From assembly GCA_022820725.1 (NCBI GenBank), contig JAJEFA010000010.1, forward strand, positions 124,001 through 188,000: a stretch of 64,000 bases of DNA, in the 5' to 3' direction. This document shows positions 54,244-63,854 of the stretch, piece after piece. Below the pieces are notes generated by a model. The model made no database searches. It was not told the origin of the DNA and worked only from the letters and a program-made list of their open reading frames with translations. This DNA is from Candidatus Binatia bacterium (lineage in GTDB: Bacteria > Desulfobacterota > Binatia > Bin18). The position numbers and the translations under genes were made by a program. Within the stretch, counting starts at the first letter, position 1. Each line of letters begins with the position of its first letter.

Positions 54244-55875
54244 TTACAGCCAGGCGGGGTCCTGATAGACGCCAAACACCTCACGGTAGACATCGGAGAT
54301 TTCGCCCACCGTACAATGGGCCTTGACGGCATCAATCAGGACCGGCATCAGGTTCTGCCCGTTACGCGCCGCGGCATGGACCCGGCCAAGCTGCTCTTCG
54401 GCCGCGGCCTTGTCACGCTCCTGTTTCGCCTGCGTGACTTGGGCAATCTGGCTGCGCTCCACTTCCGGGTCAATCTTGAGGATTTCCATCGGTCGTTCTT
54501 CTTCAACCGCGTGCGAATTCACCCCAACGATCATCTTTTCTCTGGCATCCAACTGCTGCTGATAGCGATAGGCCGCATCGGCTATTTCCTTTTGCGGAAA
54601 GCCGATATTAATCGCCCGGATAATACCGCCGAGTTCGTCAATCCGGTCGATATAAGCGAACGCCTCTTTTTCCATACGATCCGTCAGGGCTTCTATGGCC
54701 CAACTGCCGCCCAGCGGATCGACGAAGTTCGTGACCCCGCTCTCTTCCGCAATAATTTGCTGGGTGCGCAATGCGACCGTAACGGATTCTTCAGTCGGGA
54801 GGGCCAGGGTCTCGTCCATGGAATTGGTATGCAGCGACTGGGTGCCTCCCAGAACGCCCGCCAGGGCCTGAATCGCCACCCGCACGACGTTGTTGACCGG
54901 CTGCTGAGCAGTCAGGCTGACACCGGCCGTCTGGCAATGGGTGCGCAGCAGCATGGAGCGGGGATTCTTTGCGCCAAAGCGCTCCTTCATGATCGTGGCC
55001 CACATCCGGCGTGCCGCTCGCAGTTTAGCAATTTCCTCAAAAAAGTCGTTGTGGATATCAAAGAAAAAAGACAGCCGCGGGGCAAACTCATCAACATCGA
55101 GCCCCCGTTCTATGCCGGCTTGGACATAGCCAATGCCGTCGGCCAAGGTAAAGGCTAGTTCCTGGACTGCGGTCGATCCGGCCTCACGGATGTGATAGCC
55201 CGAAATCGAGACGGCGTGCCAGCGCGGCACCTCCTTGGCGCAGAATTCAATCATGTCAGTCACGATGCGGACGGCTGGCTCGGGCGGACAGATCCACTCT
55301 TTTTGGGCGATATACTCCTTGAGCATATCGTTCTGGATCGTCCCGCTGATTTGATTGCGGGGGATGCCCTGCTTATCGGCAACCGCAACATACATGGCAA
55401 GCAGAATACTGGCCGTGCAGTTCACCGTCATCGAGGTGGAGACTTTATCGAGCGGAATGTCCTGGAACAGGCGCTCCATGTCTTTGATGGTCGAGACCGA
55501 CACGCCCTCACGACCAACCTCGCCCAATGAACGCGGGTGGTCCGCGTCATAGCCCATCAGCACCGGCATATCAAAGGCAGTTGACAGGCCGGTTTGACCC
55601 TCGGACAACAGCAGCTTGAAGCGTTTATTCGTATCCTCAGGCGTACCAAACCCGGCGAACTGACGCATGGTCCAGTAACGCCCCCTATACATACTCGGGT
55701 AGACCCCACGAGTGTAAGGGTATTCCCCCGGATAGCCTATCCCTTCGAGGTTGGAGCCGTTGATATCGTCCGGCGTATAGACGGGCTCAATCTCCATATC
55801 GGATATGGTCGAGAACCGCTGCGAACGTTCCTCCTGTTGAGGATATTTCTCATTCAGCCACGTTTGCTTATTCAT
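54244..55875 (-). CDS. Methylmalonyl-CoA mutase, large (catalytic) subunit
   Basis: From the ATG at 55875, placed by GGAGGAAGC, the protein has 543 residues and comprises only the TIM-barrel substrate domain, so the cobalamin domain is the separate gene downstream. Signatures include [20 protein letters not shown], the [16 protein letters not shown] loop, [20 protein letters not shown], and [20 protein letters not shown]. The start [10 protein letters not shown] and [20 protein letters not shown] fit the methylmalonyl-CoA type; isobutyryl-CoA mutase has the same split layout and is the main alternative. Neighbouring enoyl-CoA hydratase fits odd-chain or branched-chain acyl-CoA catabolism. Confidence 0.9.
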   Translation of the reverse strand: MNKQTWLNEKYPQQEERSQRFSTISDMEIEPVYTPDDINGSNLEGIGYPGEYPYTRGVYPSMYRGRYWTMRQFAGFGTPEDTNKRFKLLLSEGQTGLSTAFDMPVLMGYDADHPRSLGEVGREGVSVSTIKDMERLFQDIPLDKVSTSMTVNCTASILLAMYVAVADKQGIPRNQISGTIQNDMLKEYIAQKEWICPPEPAVRIVTDMIEFCAKEVPRWHAVSISGYHIREAGSTAVQELAFTLADGIGYVQAGIERGLDVDEFAPRLSFFFDIHNDFFEEIAKLRAARRMWATIMKERFGAKNPRSMLLRTHCQTAGVSLTAQQPVNNVVRVAIQALAGVLGGTQSLHTNSMDETLALPTEESVTVALRTQQIIAEESGVTNFVDPLGGSWAIEALTDRMEKEAFAYIDRIDELGGIIRAINIGFPQKEIADAAYRYQQQLDAREKMIVGVNSHAVEEERPMEILKIDPEVERSQIAQVTQAKQERDKAAAEEQLGRVHAAARNGQNLMPVLIDAVKAHCTVGEISDVYREVFGVYQDPAWL

Positions 55876-55995
55876 GCTTCCTCCGAAAGAGCCAGCTCTC
55901 TCCAGCGTATTCGCTCTGCGTTCCAAGTCCTTTTGAGAACAACAAATTTTGCTACATAGCACGACGAACAGGCCCGGAATAGGGGCACGTTCGTC

Positions 55996-56778
55996 TTATT
56001 TTCCAGAAAACTTCGCCGCTCGTTTTTCAAGAAACGCAGCCATCCCTTCGGCCTTGTCCTGTGTCGCAAACGTCAACCCAAAAGCCTCGGTTTCAAAACG
56101 ACAGCCATTGACAATATCCATATCAATACCGGCATTAATGGCCGCCTTTGCCTGCTGAATGGCGATGGGCGGTTTGGTTGCCAGCTTATGGGCAAGGGCT
56201 TTGGCCTCATTCACGCACTCGGCCGCCGGCACGACGCGATTGGCTAGACCGTAGCGGACCGCTGCCTCGGCATCGATCATATCACCAGAGTAGATCAGTT
56301 CCCGGGTCAGCGGTAGCCCGATACGACGCGCTAAGCGCTGGGTGCCGCCAAAGCCGGGAATGACCCCAAGGTTGATTTCAGGCTGACCGAACCTAGCCGT
56401 GTCCGCAGCAATAATCATATCACAGGCCAAGGCGAGTTCTATGCCACCGCCCAGGGCAAAACCATTAACCGCGGCAATTACGGGAATAGGCATTTCCTCA
56501 AGCGTCCGCGCTACGCGGAGTCCCAAGGCCGCAAAGGCCTTGCCCTCCAAGGGGGACATCGACACCATCGCCGATATATCCGCCCCGGCAACAAAAGCCC
56601 GGTCACCCGCACCGGTCATCACAAGACAGCGCAGCCCGGCGTCTTGCTGCACCGCGTCCAGGCAGTCGGCGATCTCATTCAGGGTCACGGGATTCAGCGC
56701 ATTCAGGCTCTTGGGGCGATTGATCAGCAGAATGCCAATCGCCTCTTCTTTTTCAAACACGATATTTTCATACGTCAT
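55996..56778 (-). CDS. Enoyl-CoA hydratase/isomerase family protein
   Basis: A 260-residue crotonase from the ATG at 56778. The oxyanion-hole and catalytic segments are FVAGADISAM and NGFALGGGIELALACDMIIA; the two catalytic glutamates are in GGGIELAL and FGQPEINLGVIPGFGGTQRL, so it is a true hydratase rather than only an isomerase. It would hydrate trans-2-enoyl-CoA to 3-hydroxyacyl-CoA. Its start overlaps the glpX stop region (TAATATG) and the mutase operon follows 120 bp downstream on the same strand. Confidence 0.93.
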   Translation of the reverse strand: MTYENIVFEKEEAIGILLINRPKSLNALNPVTLNEIADCLDAVQQDAGLRCLVMTGAGDRAFVAGADISAMVSMSPLEGKAFAALGLRVARTLEEMPIPVIAAVNGFALGGGIELALACDMIIAADTARFGQPEINLGVIPGFGGTQRLARRIGLPLTRELIYSGDMIDAEAAVRYGLANRVVPAAECVNEAKALAHKLATKPPIAIQQAKAAINAGIDMDIVNGCRFETEAFGLTFATQDKAEGMAAFLEKRAAKFSGK

Positions 56779-56779
56779 A

Positions 56780-57736
56780 TTAATACTCCGGCTGCTCCTC
56801 AAAGTAGTGAAACGTATTGAGAAAGCGGATGGTCCGACTCTTTGAGCGCATCACCACGGAATGCGACTCGCCCCCTCCAGGAAAAAACCGCACCCCACGC
56901 AGATAATTCCCCGTGGTCACCCCGGTTGCGGCAAACACAACGCTGCCGCGGGCGAGTTCTTCGGCCGTATACTTTTTCCGAATATCGTCCACTCCGCTCT
57001 CACGCAGTTGTTCAAATTCTGCCGCGTTCCCCGGCTGGAAGCGCGCCTGAATCTCCCCACCCAAACATCGTAAAGCCGCCGCAGCAAGAATACCTTGGGC
57101 GGCGCGTCCCGTCCCAACCAACAGGTCAATCCCGGACTCCTCCCGCGTGGTGGCTAAGGCCGCCGACAGGTCCCCATCGCTGATCAGGGTGACATGGACG
57201 TCGATGTCACGCAGTTCGCTCAGCAGCTTGGCATGACGCGGCCGGTCAAGCATGACCACACGCAGGTTTTGCGGCTTGACCCCTTTCACCTCAGCGAGAG
57301 CGGCAAGATTGTCACCCACCGACTTATCCAGATCAATCACCCCCCGGCCCCAGGGTCCGACCGCAATCTTCTCCATATACACATCAGCGGGACAGCGGAG
57401 AAACCCACCTTCTTCAGCAACGGCAATGGCCACAATCGCATTGGGTGCGCCGAGGGCGCAGGTGGTCGCCCCTTCAAGCGCATCGACCGCAACCTCAATG
57501 GCAGGGCCCGCCCCTGTCCCGAGTACTTCGTCGACGTACAGCATGGGGACCGAGTCTTCATCGCCTTCGCCGAGGACGAGGTGCCCCCTGAACTCGATAT
57601 CGGGAAACAGCCGGTGCATGGCCTCCACCGCGGCAGCGTCGGCAACCGCTTCATCGCCCCGCCCCATGTGGGCCGCTGCGGCTAAAGCCCCGGCTTCTGT
57701 CACCCGAACGAACTCAAGTGCGAGGTTCCGGTCCAT
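56780..57736 (-). CDS. glpX: Class II fructose-1,6-bisphosphatase
   Basis: A 318-residue GlpX. Features are LALEFVRVTEAGALAAAAHM, GRGDEAVADAAAVEAMH, HLVLGEGDEDSVPMLYVDEV with the metal-binding acidic residues, and EVAVDALEGATTCA followed by the GTGRAAQGILAAAALRCLGG segment. It hydrolyses fructose 1,6-bisphosphate in gluconeogenesis and can also act on sedoheptulose bisphosphate. An upstream extension with a different start runs into apgM and looks spurious. It lies between apgM (32 bp) and the enoyl-CoA hydratase. Confidence 0.93.
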   Translation of the reverse strand: MDRNLALEFVRVTEAGALAAAAHMGRGDEAVADAAAVEAMHRLFPDIEFRGHLVLGEGDEDSVPMLYVDEVLGTGAGPAIEVAVDALEGATTCALGAPNAIVAIAVAEEGGFLRCPADVYMEKIAVGPWGRGVIDLDKSVGDNLAALAEVKGVKPQNLRVVMLDRPRHAKLLSELRDIDVHVTLISDGDLSAALATTREESGIDLLVGTGRAAQGILAAAALRCLGGEIQARFQPGNAAEFEQLRESGVDDIRKKYTAEELARGSVVFAATGVTTGNYLRGVRFFPGGGESHSVVMRSKSRTIRFLNTFHYFEEQPEY

Positions 57737-57768
57737 GCTGAATCTCTTGTGTTGCTTCCGATTCCTAC

Positions 57769-58992
57769 CTACACCAAGGCCCGCACCTGTCCGCGAATCA
57801 CGTGTTCCATCAAACGCCAGGCCTCGGCCACAAACACATTTGTCGCTTTGGCACACGGCTCATTATAGCCCACCGCCGGAGCCGCTGGCGTCCGGTCATG
57901 AGACGAGAGCACGGCAAACGGCACGGGGTCGGACGAATGGGTCTTGATTGCAACGGGCGTGGCATGGTCGGGCATCAACAGGATGGTCCACTCAGGGAAA
58001 TCGGCCAGACCATCCAGGATAGTCCCGACGACCTTCTCATCAAAATCCTCAAGCGCCTGAACCTTTTTATCCGCCGCACCCATATGACCGGCTTCGTCCG
58101 TTGCCTCAACGTGCAAAAAGAGAAAGTCTTTGTCGCGCAGAGCAGCCAGACCATATTCGGCCTTGCCGAGATAATTCGTATCAAGAAAGCCGGTCGCGCC
58201 GGGCACCAGTATCACTTCAAGTCCGGCCAGGACACCAATACCGCGGACCAGATCAACCGCGGAAATGACCGAACCGTTGAGCCCAAAGCGTTCGGCGATC
58301 GTCGGCACGGCAGGACGGCGACCCTGTCCCCACAGCCAGATCGACGAGGCCGGCTGATGCCCCTCGGCCCGGCGCTTGGCATTGACGGGATGCTCGGCAC
58401 AGATCTCTTGGGCGCGTTTCATCAGTGAGCACAGTTGCTCGCTGCCGTCTCCCTGGGGCCAGTATCCCTGTACGGGTTGGCCGGTAATATCGTGCGGTGG
58501 CGTGGTGTCCATCTTTTCCTTGCCGCCGTGCCAGACCAGCAGGTGCCGATAGCTCACACCAGGATGAAAGGAAAACTCAGCGCTGCCCAACTCGTGCTGA
58601 AGCGTCCCAATCAGCTCGGCCGCATCGGCGCTGGGGATGTGGTCGGCCGCAAAGTCCAGCATGGTTTCGGTTCCGTCGGCTGCACGGCCCAGGGTCACCA
58701 GATTGCACCGAAACGCAATATCTTCCGGCCCCAAGTCCACCCCCATACTGGCGGCTTCAATAGGTGAACGTCCGGTGTGGTATTGTCGCGGGTCATAGCC
58801 GAGCAAACTCATGGTTCCGACATCGCTACCCGAGGGATAGCCCTCGGGAATCGTCTGGGTGAGGCCAAATATGCCGTGGGAGGCAATATGATCCATACGC
58901 GGCGTCCGCGCGTACTCAAGCGGCGTTTTTCCACCGAGTTCATCGACCGGCCAGTCCGCCATTCCATCACCTTGAAGAACGATATACTTCAT
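57769..58992 (-). CDS. apgM: 2,3-bisphosphoglycerate-independent phosphoglycerate mutase, archaeal (ApgM) type
   Basis: From the ATG at 58992 the protein has 407 residues and opens with KYIVLQGDGMADWPVDELGG, the metal-binding start of the ApgM family (alkaline phosphatase superfamily). SGSDVGTMSLLGYDP carries the phospho-Ser, and HVEATDEAGHMGAADKKVQA and MPDHATPVAIKTHSSDPVPF hold the second metal site. It interconverts 3- and 2-phosphoglycerate. A start at GTG 59001 would overlap the thrC stop. The pairing with thrC and hom is known from delta-proteobacteria, where ApgM-like proteins were once annotated as homoserine kinase; that alternative activity deserves mention because no thrB is seen here. 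Confidence 0.9.
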   Translation of the reverse strand: MKYIVLQGDGMADWPVDELGGKTPLEYARTPRMDHIASHGIFGLTQTIPEGYPSGSDVGTMSLLGYDPRQYHTGRSPIEAASMGVDLGPEDIAFRCNLVTLGRAADGTETMLDFAADHIPSADAAELIGTLQHELGSAEFSFHPGVSYRHLLVWHGGKEKMDTTPPHDITGQPVQGYWPQGDGSEQLCSLMKRAQEICAEHPVNAKRRAEGHQPASSIWLWGQGRRPAVPTIAERFGLNGSVISAVDLVRGIGVLAGLEVILVPGATGFLDTNYLGKAEYGLAALRDKDFLFLHVEATDEAGHMGAADKKVQALEDFDEKVVGTILDGLADFPEWTILLMPDHATPVAIKTHSSDPVPFAVLSSHDRTPAAPAVGYNEPCAKATNVFVAEAWRLMEHVIRGQVRALV

Positions 58993-58997
58993 ACGCT

Positions 58998-60425
58998 TCA
59001 CCCATCTAGGAATCCGTGAACAGAAGATGCCTGCCTGCGCTCGAGCGCGTCGAAAATCGCGGCTCGGGCACTGTGATAATCGGCCGGCGATTCAATCGGC
59101 CTGTTGGCGGAATGCGCAGCCACCCCACGCAGCCGCCCTTCATGGTAGCGCCGTTTAAAGTCGGTAAACTTGAGCCCATGGGCAGTGGATATCACAACGA
59201 CCCGTTCGTGTGACCGGATTTGCCCGCTACGCGCCAGTTTCAGCAGCACGGCGAGCGCCACTCCAGTGTGCGGACAGTTGAACAGGCCGGTCAAATCTGC
59301 CAGGGCCGATGCTTCAGCCAGCTCTTCTTCGCTGGCCTGTTCAACAATGCTATCGAAGGTCTGGAGAACCCGGATGGCCTTATGCACGCTGACCGGGTTC
59401 CCGATCTGAATGGCCGACGCCAGGGTTTTTTTGGCTTTGACCGGACGATATTTTTCAAAGCCGGCAGTAAAACTCTTGTATAAAGGATTGGCGCGTTCGG
59501 CCTGGGCACAGACGAGACGGGGCAGGCGGTCGATCATCCCAAGTTCCCGCATGAGCAGGAAGCCACGCCCGATCGCCGTGACATTGCCCAGATTTCCGCC
59601 GGGGACGATCACCACATCGGGGACTTCCCAGTCAAACTGCTGCACAATCTCAATCGAGATGGTCTTCTGCCCTTCAAGTCGCAGGCTGTTCATCGAATTG
59701 GCCAGATAGATATTTTCTTTTGTACACAGCTCACGCACGACCCGCATGCAGCCATCAAAGTCGGTATCGAGCGACAGAGTCAGCGCCCCGTTTGCCATGG
59801 GCTGAATGAGTTGGGCCGTCGATACTCGGTTGCGGGGCAGAATCACAATAGCCGGGATGCCGGCCGCGGCGCAGTAGGCGGCCAGGGCCGCAGACGTATC
59901 GCCGGTTGAGGCGCACGCAACCGCGGGAATGGACACGCCGTCGGCAATCATCTGCTTCACCATAGAGACGAGCACGGTCATGCCCAGGTCTTTAAATGAC
60001 CCGGTGTGGGAGTTGCCACACTGCTTGACCCAGAGATCGTCAACCCCGATATGTCGTCCGAGACGCTCGGCCCAGAACAGATTGGTGCCGCCCTCATAGG
60101 TGGAAACGATGTTCTCGTCGTCAATGGCCGGACATACCATTTCTTTCTTGCCCCACACCCCGCTGCCGTAGGGGTAGAGGGTCCGTCGATAGCGCTCATC
60201 AAACAAATGTCGCCATTCTTGGGGCGTGCGCGTCTTGAGAGCGGCGATGTCGTGCTGTACGTCCAGCAGCCCGCCACAGGTCGGGCAGTAATACAGGATC
60301 TCGTTGAGCGGATACTCACCGGGGCAGCCAGCCGCACAGCCAAACCAGGCCCGAAACGGCGAAGGGTTCGGAGCCTCCAGCGGAAGCGCAGGAGCATCTA
60401 TCATCGCGCTGTGTGTCATACTCAT
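58998..60425 (-). CDS. thrC: Threonine synthase
   Basis: A 475-residue PLP enzyme (fold type II) that converts O-phosphohomoserine to threonine. The Schiff-base Lys is in [18 protein letters not shown] near residue 146, [20 protein letters not shown] binds phosphate, and [13 protein letters not shown] is the second PLP loop. The N-terminal region has a Cys4 zinc-ribbon pattern (GCAAGC, CPTCGG). The C-terminal [16 protein letters not shown] is typical of the long type. The stop overlaps the start region of apgM, and hom lies 34 bp upstream, so the genes are translationally linked. Confidence 0.94.
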   Translation of the reverse strand: MSMTHSAMIDAPALPLEAPNPSPFRAWFGCAAGCPGEYPLNEILYYCPTCGGLLDVQHDIAALKTRTPQEWRHLFDERYRRTLYPYGSGVWGKKEMVCPAIDDENIVSTYEGGTNLFWAERLGRHIGVDDLWVKQCGNSHTGSFKDLGMTVLVSMVKQMIADGVSIPAVACASTGDTSAALAAYCAAAGIPAIVILPRNRVSTAQLIQPMANGALTLSLDTDFDGCMRVVRELCTKENIYLANSMNSLRLEGQKTISIEIVQQFDWEVPDVVIVPGGNLGNVTAIGRGFLLMRELGMIDRLPRLVCAQAERANPLYKSFTAGFEKYRPVKAKKTLASAIQIGNPVSVHKAIRVLQTFDSIVEQASEEELAEASALADLTGLFNCPHTGVALAVLLKLARSGQIRSHERVVVISTAHGLKFTDFKRRYHEGRLRGVAAHSANRPIESPADYHSARAAIFDALERRQASSVHGFLDG

Positions 60426-60458
60426 CTCGGACTGATGTTTTCCATCGAGGCTGCGGCG

Positions 60459-61775
60459 TTAGCCAAGGCTCTCCTCAACGCGGACATACACGGACTTGCC
60501 CTGCACGATGGGCAATTGGTCCACTAATGTCATCGCTGTCTTCAAATTCCGTTCGGTCGCAGCATGCGTCCGCATGACCAGGGGCACGGTACTATCACCG
60601 TCGCTCCGCCCGCGCTGAATCACCGAGGCAATGCTGATGTCCTGGTCGCCTAAAATCCCGCTAATCTGGGTGAGTACCCCAGGACGGTCAACGGCCATGA
60701 AACGCAGGTAATACTCGCTCACCAACTCATCCATGGGCCGAACACTGGCCGGCTTCAGCTCCGTCCAGGCGCAGCCCAGCGGTGGCTGGGGCTGTTGCTG
60801 CTTCGTCTGCGCCCGCGCGCTATCAACCACGTCGGACAAGACTGCCGCCGCGGTCGGCAAGCTGCCCGCTCCCTGTCCGAATTGGAGGGAGGAGCCAAGG
60901 GCTTCCCCCTGCGTAAAGATGGCATTATACGCCCCGCCCACACCCGCCAGCAGACTATCCTGCGGGATCATGGTCGGATGGACTCGGGCTTCCAGCACAC
61001 CGGACTCTTCCTTGGCAATTGCCAACAGCTTGATCGCGTAACCGAACTCGCGCGCAAAGGCGATATCGATCTGGTCAAGCTGCCGAATCCCTTCGGTATA
61101 CACGGCATCGACCGGCACCTGTACGCCAAAAGCGAGCATGATGAGCAGCGTCAGCTTCTGGGCGGCGTCAATGCCATCGACATCCATGCGGGGATCGGCT
61201 TCAGCTAAGCCCAACTCCTGAGCCCTACGGAGAACAGGCGCAAACTCGGCGCCGTCCTCACTCATCGTCGCCAGGATGTAATTACAGGTTCCGTTCACAA
61301 TCCCGAACAGCGCCTTGTTGCGATCCGCGACAAAACCTTCGCGCAGCGTCCGAATAACCGGGATGCCGCCGGCCACGCTGGCTTCAAACCCCAGGCGCAC
61401 CCCGTGCGCTTCGGCCGCGGCAAAAATCTCATCACCGTGGAGAGCCAACAGCGCTTTGTTTGCCGTCACAACGGATTTGCCCCGCGCCATCACTTCCAAA
61501 ACCAGGGAGCGGGCCGGGTCGGTTCCACCAATGAGTTCCAGAACGATATCGATCTCAGCATCGTGCACGACGCTCCACGGGTCAGCCGATAAGCGGACAC
61601 CGGGAAGAGGCGGGTGCGGCTTTGTGTCTATGCTCCGGCTTGCAACGTGGACGAGTTGCAGGGGGGCGCCTATTTTTCGCGCAAACGCATCGCGCTGCCG
61701 GTCCAGGAGTTGGACCACCCCGGAACCAACCGTGCCCAACCCGATAAGCCCGAGTTTGACCCCCTCCCGCGCCAT
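60459..61775 (-). CDS. hom: Homoserine dehydrogenase
   Basis: A 438-residue enzyme that reduces aspartate semialdehyde to homoserine. The NAD(P) motif is KLGLIGLGTVGSGVVQLL; VVTANKALLALHG, FEASVAGGIPVIRTLREG and GIVNGTCNYILATM are the catalytic-domain signatures; and LGLAEADPRMDVDGIDAAQK is the homoserine-binding segment. Residues from about 355 form a C-terminal ACT domain (YLRFMAVDRPGVLTQISGIL), which suggests feedback control by threonine. The ATG overlaps the alaC stop by one base (TAATG). Confidence 0.95.
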   Translation of the reverse strand: MAREGVKLGLIGLGTVGSGVVQLLDRQRDAFARKIGAPLQLVHVASRSIDTKPHPPLPGVRLSADPWSVVHDAEIDIVLELIGGTDPARSLVLEVMARGKSVVTANKALLALHGDEIFAAAEAHGVRLGFEASVAGGIPVIRTLREGFVADRNKALFGIVNGTCNYILATMSEDGAEFAPVLRRAQELGLAEADPRMDVDGIDAAQKLTLLIMLAFGVQVPVDAVYTEGIRQLDQIDIAFAREFGYAIKLLAIAKEESGVLEARVHPTMIPQDSLLAGVGGAYNAIFTQGEALGSSLQFGQGAGSLPTAAAVLSDVVDSARAQTKQQQPQPPLGCAWTELKPASVRPMDELVSEYYLRFMAVDRPGVLTQISGILGDQDISIASVIQRGRSDGDSTVPLVMRTHAATERNLKTAMTLVDQLPIVQGKSVYVRVEESLG

Positions 61776-62989
61776 TATACCGCCCGAAGCTTTTTGTCCG
61801 CCGGCTCGGCCGGGGCACTGGCACCGCCAAAGGCTTTACGGATACCGCGAACCGCCTGCCGGGTCCGATGCTCATTCTCAATCAAGGCAAAGCGGACATA
61901 ATCTTCCCCATACGGCCCAAAGCCAACGCCTGGGGACACCGCAACTTTGGCTTCCGTCAGGAGAAATTCCGCAAAAGCCATGGAGCCCATGGCCCGCAAC
62001 GGCTCCGGGATTTGCGCCCAGACAAACATCGTGCCTTTGGGTTTGGGGATATGCCAGCCTACCCGCTCCAAGCCGTCAATCAGGACATCGCGACGCTGAC
62101 GATAGCGCTGGCGCATGTTCTCCACGCAGTCCTGGGGACCGTTCAAGGCATGAATCGCAGCGATTTGAATGGGCTGGAAAATACCGTAGTCAAAATAGCT
62201 TTTGAGCCGGCCCAGGGCCATGATCGCCTCTGGATTGCCGCAGGCAAAGCCCACGCGCCAGCCCGGCATGTCGTAAGATTTTGACAGGGTAAAAAACTCG
62301 ACGCCGATCTCTTTTGCACCCGGCACCTGGAGGAAGCTCGGCGGCGTATAGCCGTCAAAAAAGAGGTCGGCGTAGGCAAAATCGTGAATGACGAACAATT
62401 TATGCTCACGGGCAAATTCCACGACGCGCGTAAAAAATTCAAGGTCCACAACGGCGGTCGTCGGATTATGCGGAAAGCACAGCAGCAGGACCTTGGGCCG
62501 CGGCCAGCACTGCTGGACCGTTTCCTGAAGCGAGGTAAAGAAATCTTCCCCCGGTCGGAGCGGCACGACCCGCAAATCGGCGTTGGCCATCACAATCGAA
62601 TACTGGTGGATGGGATAGGTCGGACTCGGGCAGATGGCCACATCACCCGGACCGAGAATCGACAGCGCCAGATGGGAGAGGCCCTCTTTCGACCCAATGG
62701 TCACAATGGATTCGGAATCGGGATCAAGCTCCACCTCAAAACGACGTTTATACCAGTCGCAAATCGCCAAGCGCAGCTTATAGAGCCCCCGTGAGGTTGA
62801 ATAGCGATGATTCTGCGGCTTGGCCGCAGCCTCAACGAGCTTGTCAACAACATGCTGCGGAGAGGGATGGTCGGGGTTGCCCATCCCAAAATCAATAATA
62901 TCCTCACCCGCCCAGCGCGCCTCCATTTTCATCTTGTCCAGGGTGGCAAAGAGGTAGGGCGGAAGCCGTTTAATACGTGGAAATTCCAT
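61775..62989 (-). CDS. alaC: Alanine-type aminotransferase (AlaC family)
   Basis: A 404-residue fold-type I aminotransferase with the [19 protein letters not shown] opening of AlaC/AlaA-like proteins. Further marks are [19 protein letters not shown], the substrate Tyr in [39 protein letters not shown], and the PLP-Lys in [15 protein letters not shown]. It exchanges amino groups between alanine and 2-oxoglutarate/glutamate; in delta-proteobacteria the same gene sits upstream of hom. It is the first gene of a minus-strand operon of at least three genes coupled by overlaps. Confidence 0.9.
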   Translation of the reverse strand: MEFPRIKRLPPYLFATLDKMKMEARWAGEDIIDFGMGNPDHPSPQHVVDKLVEAAAKPQNHRYSTSRGLYKLRLAICDWYKRRFEVELDPDSESIVTIGSKEGLSHLALSILGPGDVAICPSPTYPIHQYSIVMANADLRVVPLRPGEDFFTSLQETVQQCWPRPKVLLLCFPHNPTTAVVDLEFFTRVVEFAREHKLFVIHDFAYADLFFDGYTPPSFLQVPGAKEIGVEFFTLSKSYDMPGWRVGFACGNPEAIMALGRLKSYFDYGIFQPIQIAAIHALNGPQDCVENMRQRYRQRRDVLIDGLERVGWHIPKPKGTMFVWAQIPEPLRAMGSMAFAEFLLTEAKVAVSPGVGFGPYGEDYVRFALIENEHRTRQAVRGIRKAFGGASAPAEPADKKLRAV

Positions 62990-63157
62990 ACGTCTTTTGT
63001 CACACCTCGTGGGAGACAGGCGGTTCAGCTCATCTCCGAGAGAGCCTCCATTCCTGCTAAGGATATAGGGGATTTACCGAAACCGGTCAAACCGTTGGGA
63101 ACGGATTCCTACGTCTTGACTTCCGGGGCGGGTGGAGTGGACAGGCGACTTAAAATA

Positions 63158-63190
63158 TTGACACATATTACGTGCACACATAGCATGTGT
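63158..63190 (+). promoter_or_regulatory. vapBC promoter with embedded inverted repeat
   Basis: TTGACA at 63158-63163 and TAGCAT at 63181-63186 are 17 bp apart. The transcript would start at or within a base or two of the vapB ATG at 63193, so the mRNA is probably leaderless. ACACAT (63161-63166) and ATGTGT (63185-63190) form an inverted repeat over the promoter, with GTGCAC near the centre, a likely operator for the VapBC complex. Confidence 0.6.
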
Positions 63191-63192
63191 TT

Positions 63193-63417
63193 ATGAATGT
63201 CACTCTGTCTATTGATAATCGAGTCGTGGTTGAGGCTCGGCGTATCGCAGCCACCCGCGGCACCAGCTTGAACCAGCTTATTCGCGACTACCTGGAAGAA
63301 TTAACCCGTGTCAACGATGTAGAGACGGCTATAAACCAACTCAACGCGATGTGGGCGGAAAACGTGCACCGTTCATCGAGTTCGTGGACCCGGGAGCAAT
63401 TGCATGAGCGGTCGTGA
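63193..63417 (+). CDS. VapB-like antitoxin (ribbon-helix-helix type)
   Basis: From the ATG at 63193 a 74-residue protein. Residues 1-45 (MNVTLSIDNRVVVEARRIAA, TRGTSLNQLIRDYLEEL) form a ribbon-helix-helix DNA-binding domain. The rest is a flexible, acidic arm that should cover the toxin's active site. The gene overlaps vapC by 14 bp. No ribosome-binding site precedes the ATG, in keeping with a leaderless mRNA. It should repress its own promoter with VapC. Confidence 0.85.
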   Translation: MNVTLSIDNRVVVEARRIAATRGTSLNQLIRDYLEELTRVNDVETAINQLNAMWAENVHRSSSSWTREQLHERS

Positions 63418-63835
63418 GTTTATCGACACCAATGTACTGGTGTACGCTGATGACGCCCGCGACCGGCGCAAGCAGACCCGCGCCCGCGAACTGATACGCC
63501 GCTTGATGCGGGAGCGTCGCGGAGTCCTGTCTTTGCAAATTTTGCAGGAATTCTTTGCTGCGGCGACACAGAAGCTCGGCATGAGCAGCCAGGACGCTAA
63601 ACGACGCGTAAGCCTATACTCCCGCTTTGACGTTGTCACAATGACCCCCACGGACCTGCTGGCCGCGATTGATCTCCACCGCATCCATCAACTGTCAATC
63701 TGGGACGGGCTCGTCATCCGTGCCGCCCTGAATGGAGCCTGTACGGTCCTGCACACCGAAGACATGCAAGCGGGTTACACGATTGAAGATTTACTTCTCA
63801 CCAATCCGTTCGCAACGGACTCTCAAACACGATAG
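63404..63835 (+). CDS. vapC: PIN domain ribonuclease toxin (VapC family)
   Basis: A 143-residue PIN domain protein. The acidic metal site is complete: Asp8 (EFIDTNVLVY), Glu49 (LSLQILQEFF), Asp101 (LSIWDGLVIRAAL) and Asp120 (VLHTEDMQAG). VapC toxins cleave tRNA or rRNA and are held inactive by VapB. Translation probably depends on vapB because of the 14-bp overlap. The toxin is intact, unlike the brnT and RelE-like toxin genes elsewhere in the window. Confidence 0.92.
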   Translation: MSGREFIDTNVLVYADDARDRRKQTRARELIRRLMRERRGVLSLQILQEFFAAATQKLGMSSQDAKRRVSLYSRFDVVTMTPTDLLAAIDLHRIHQLSIWDGLVIRAALNGACTVLHTEDMQAGYTIEDLLLTNPFATDSQTR

Positions 63836-63854
63836 CGGTCCCGAAGGAGGCTTT

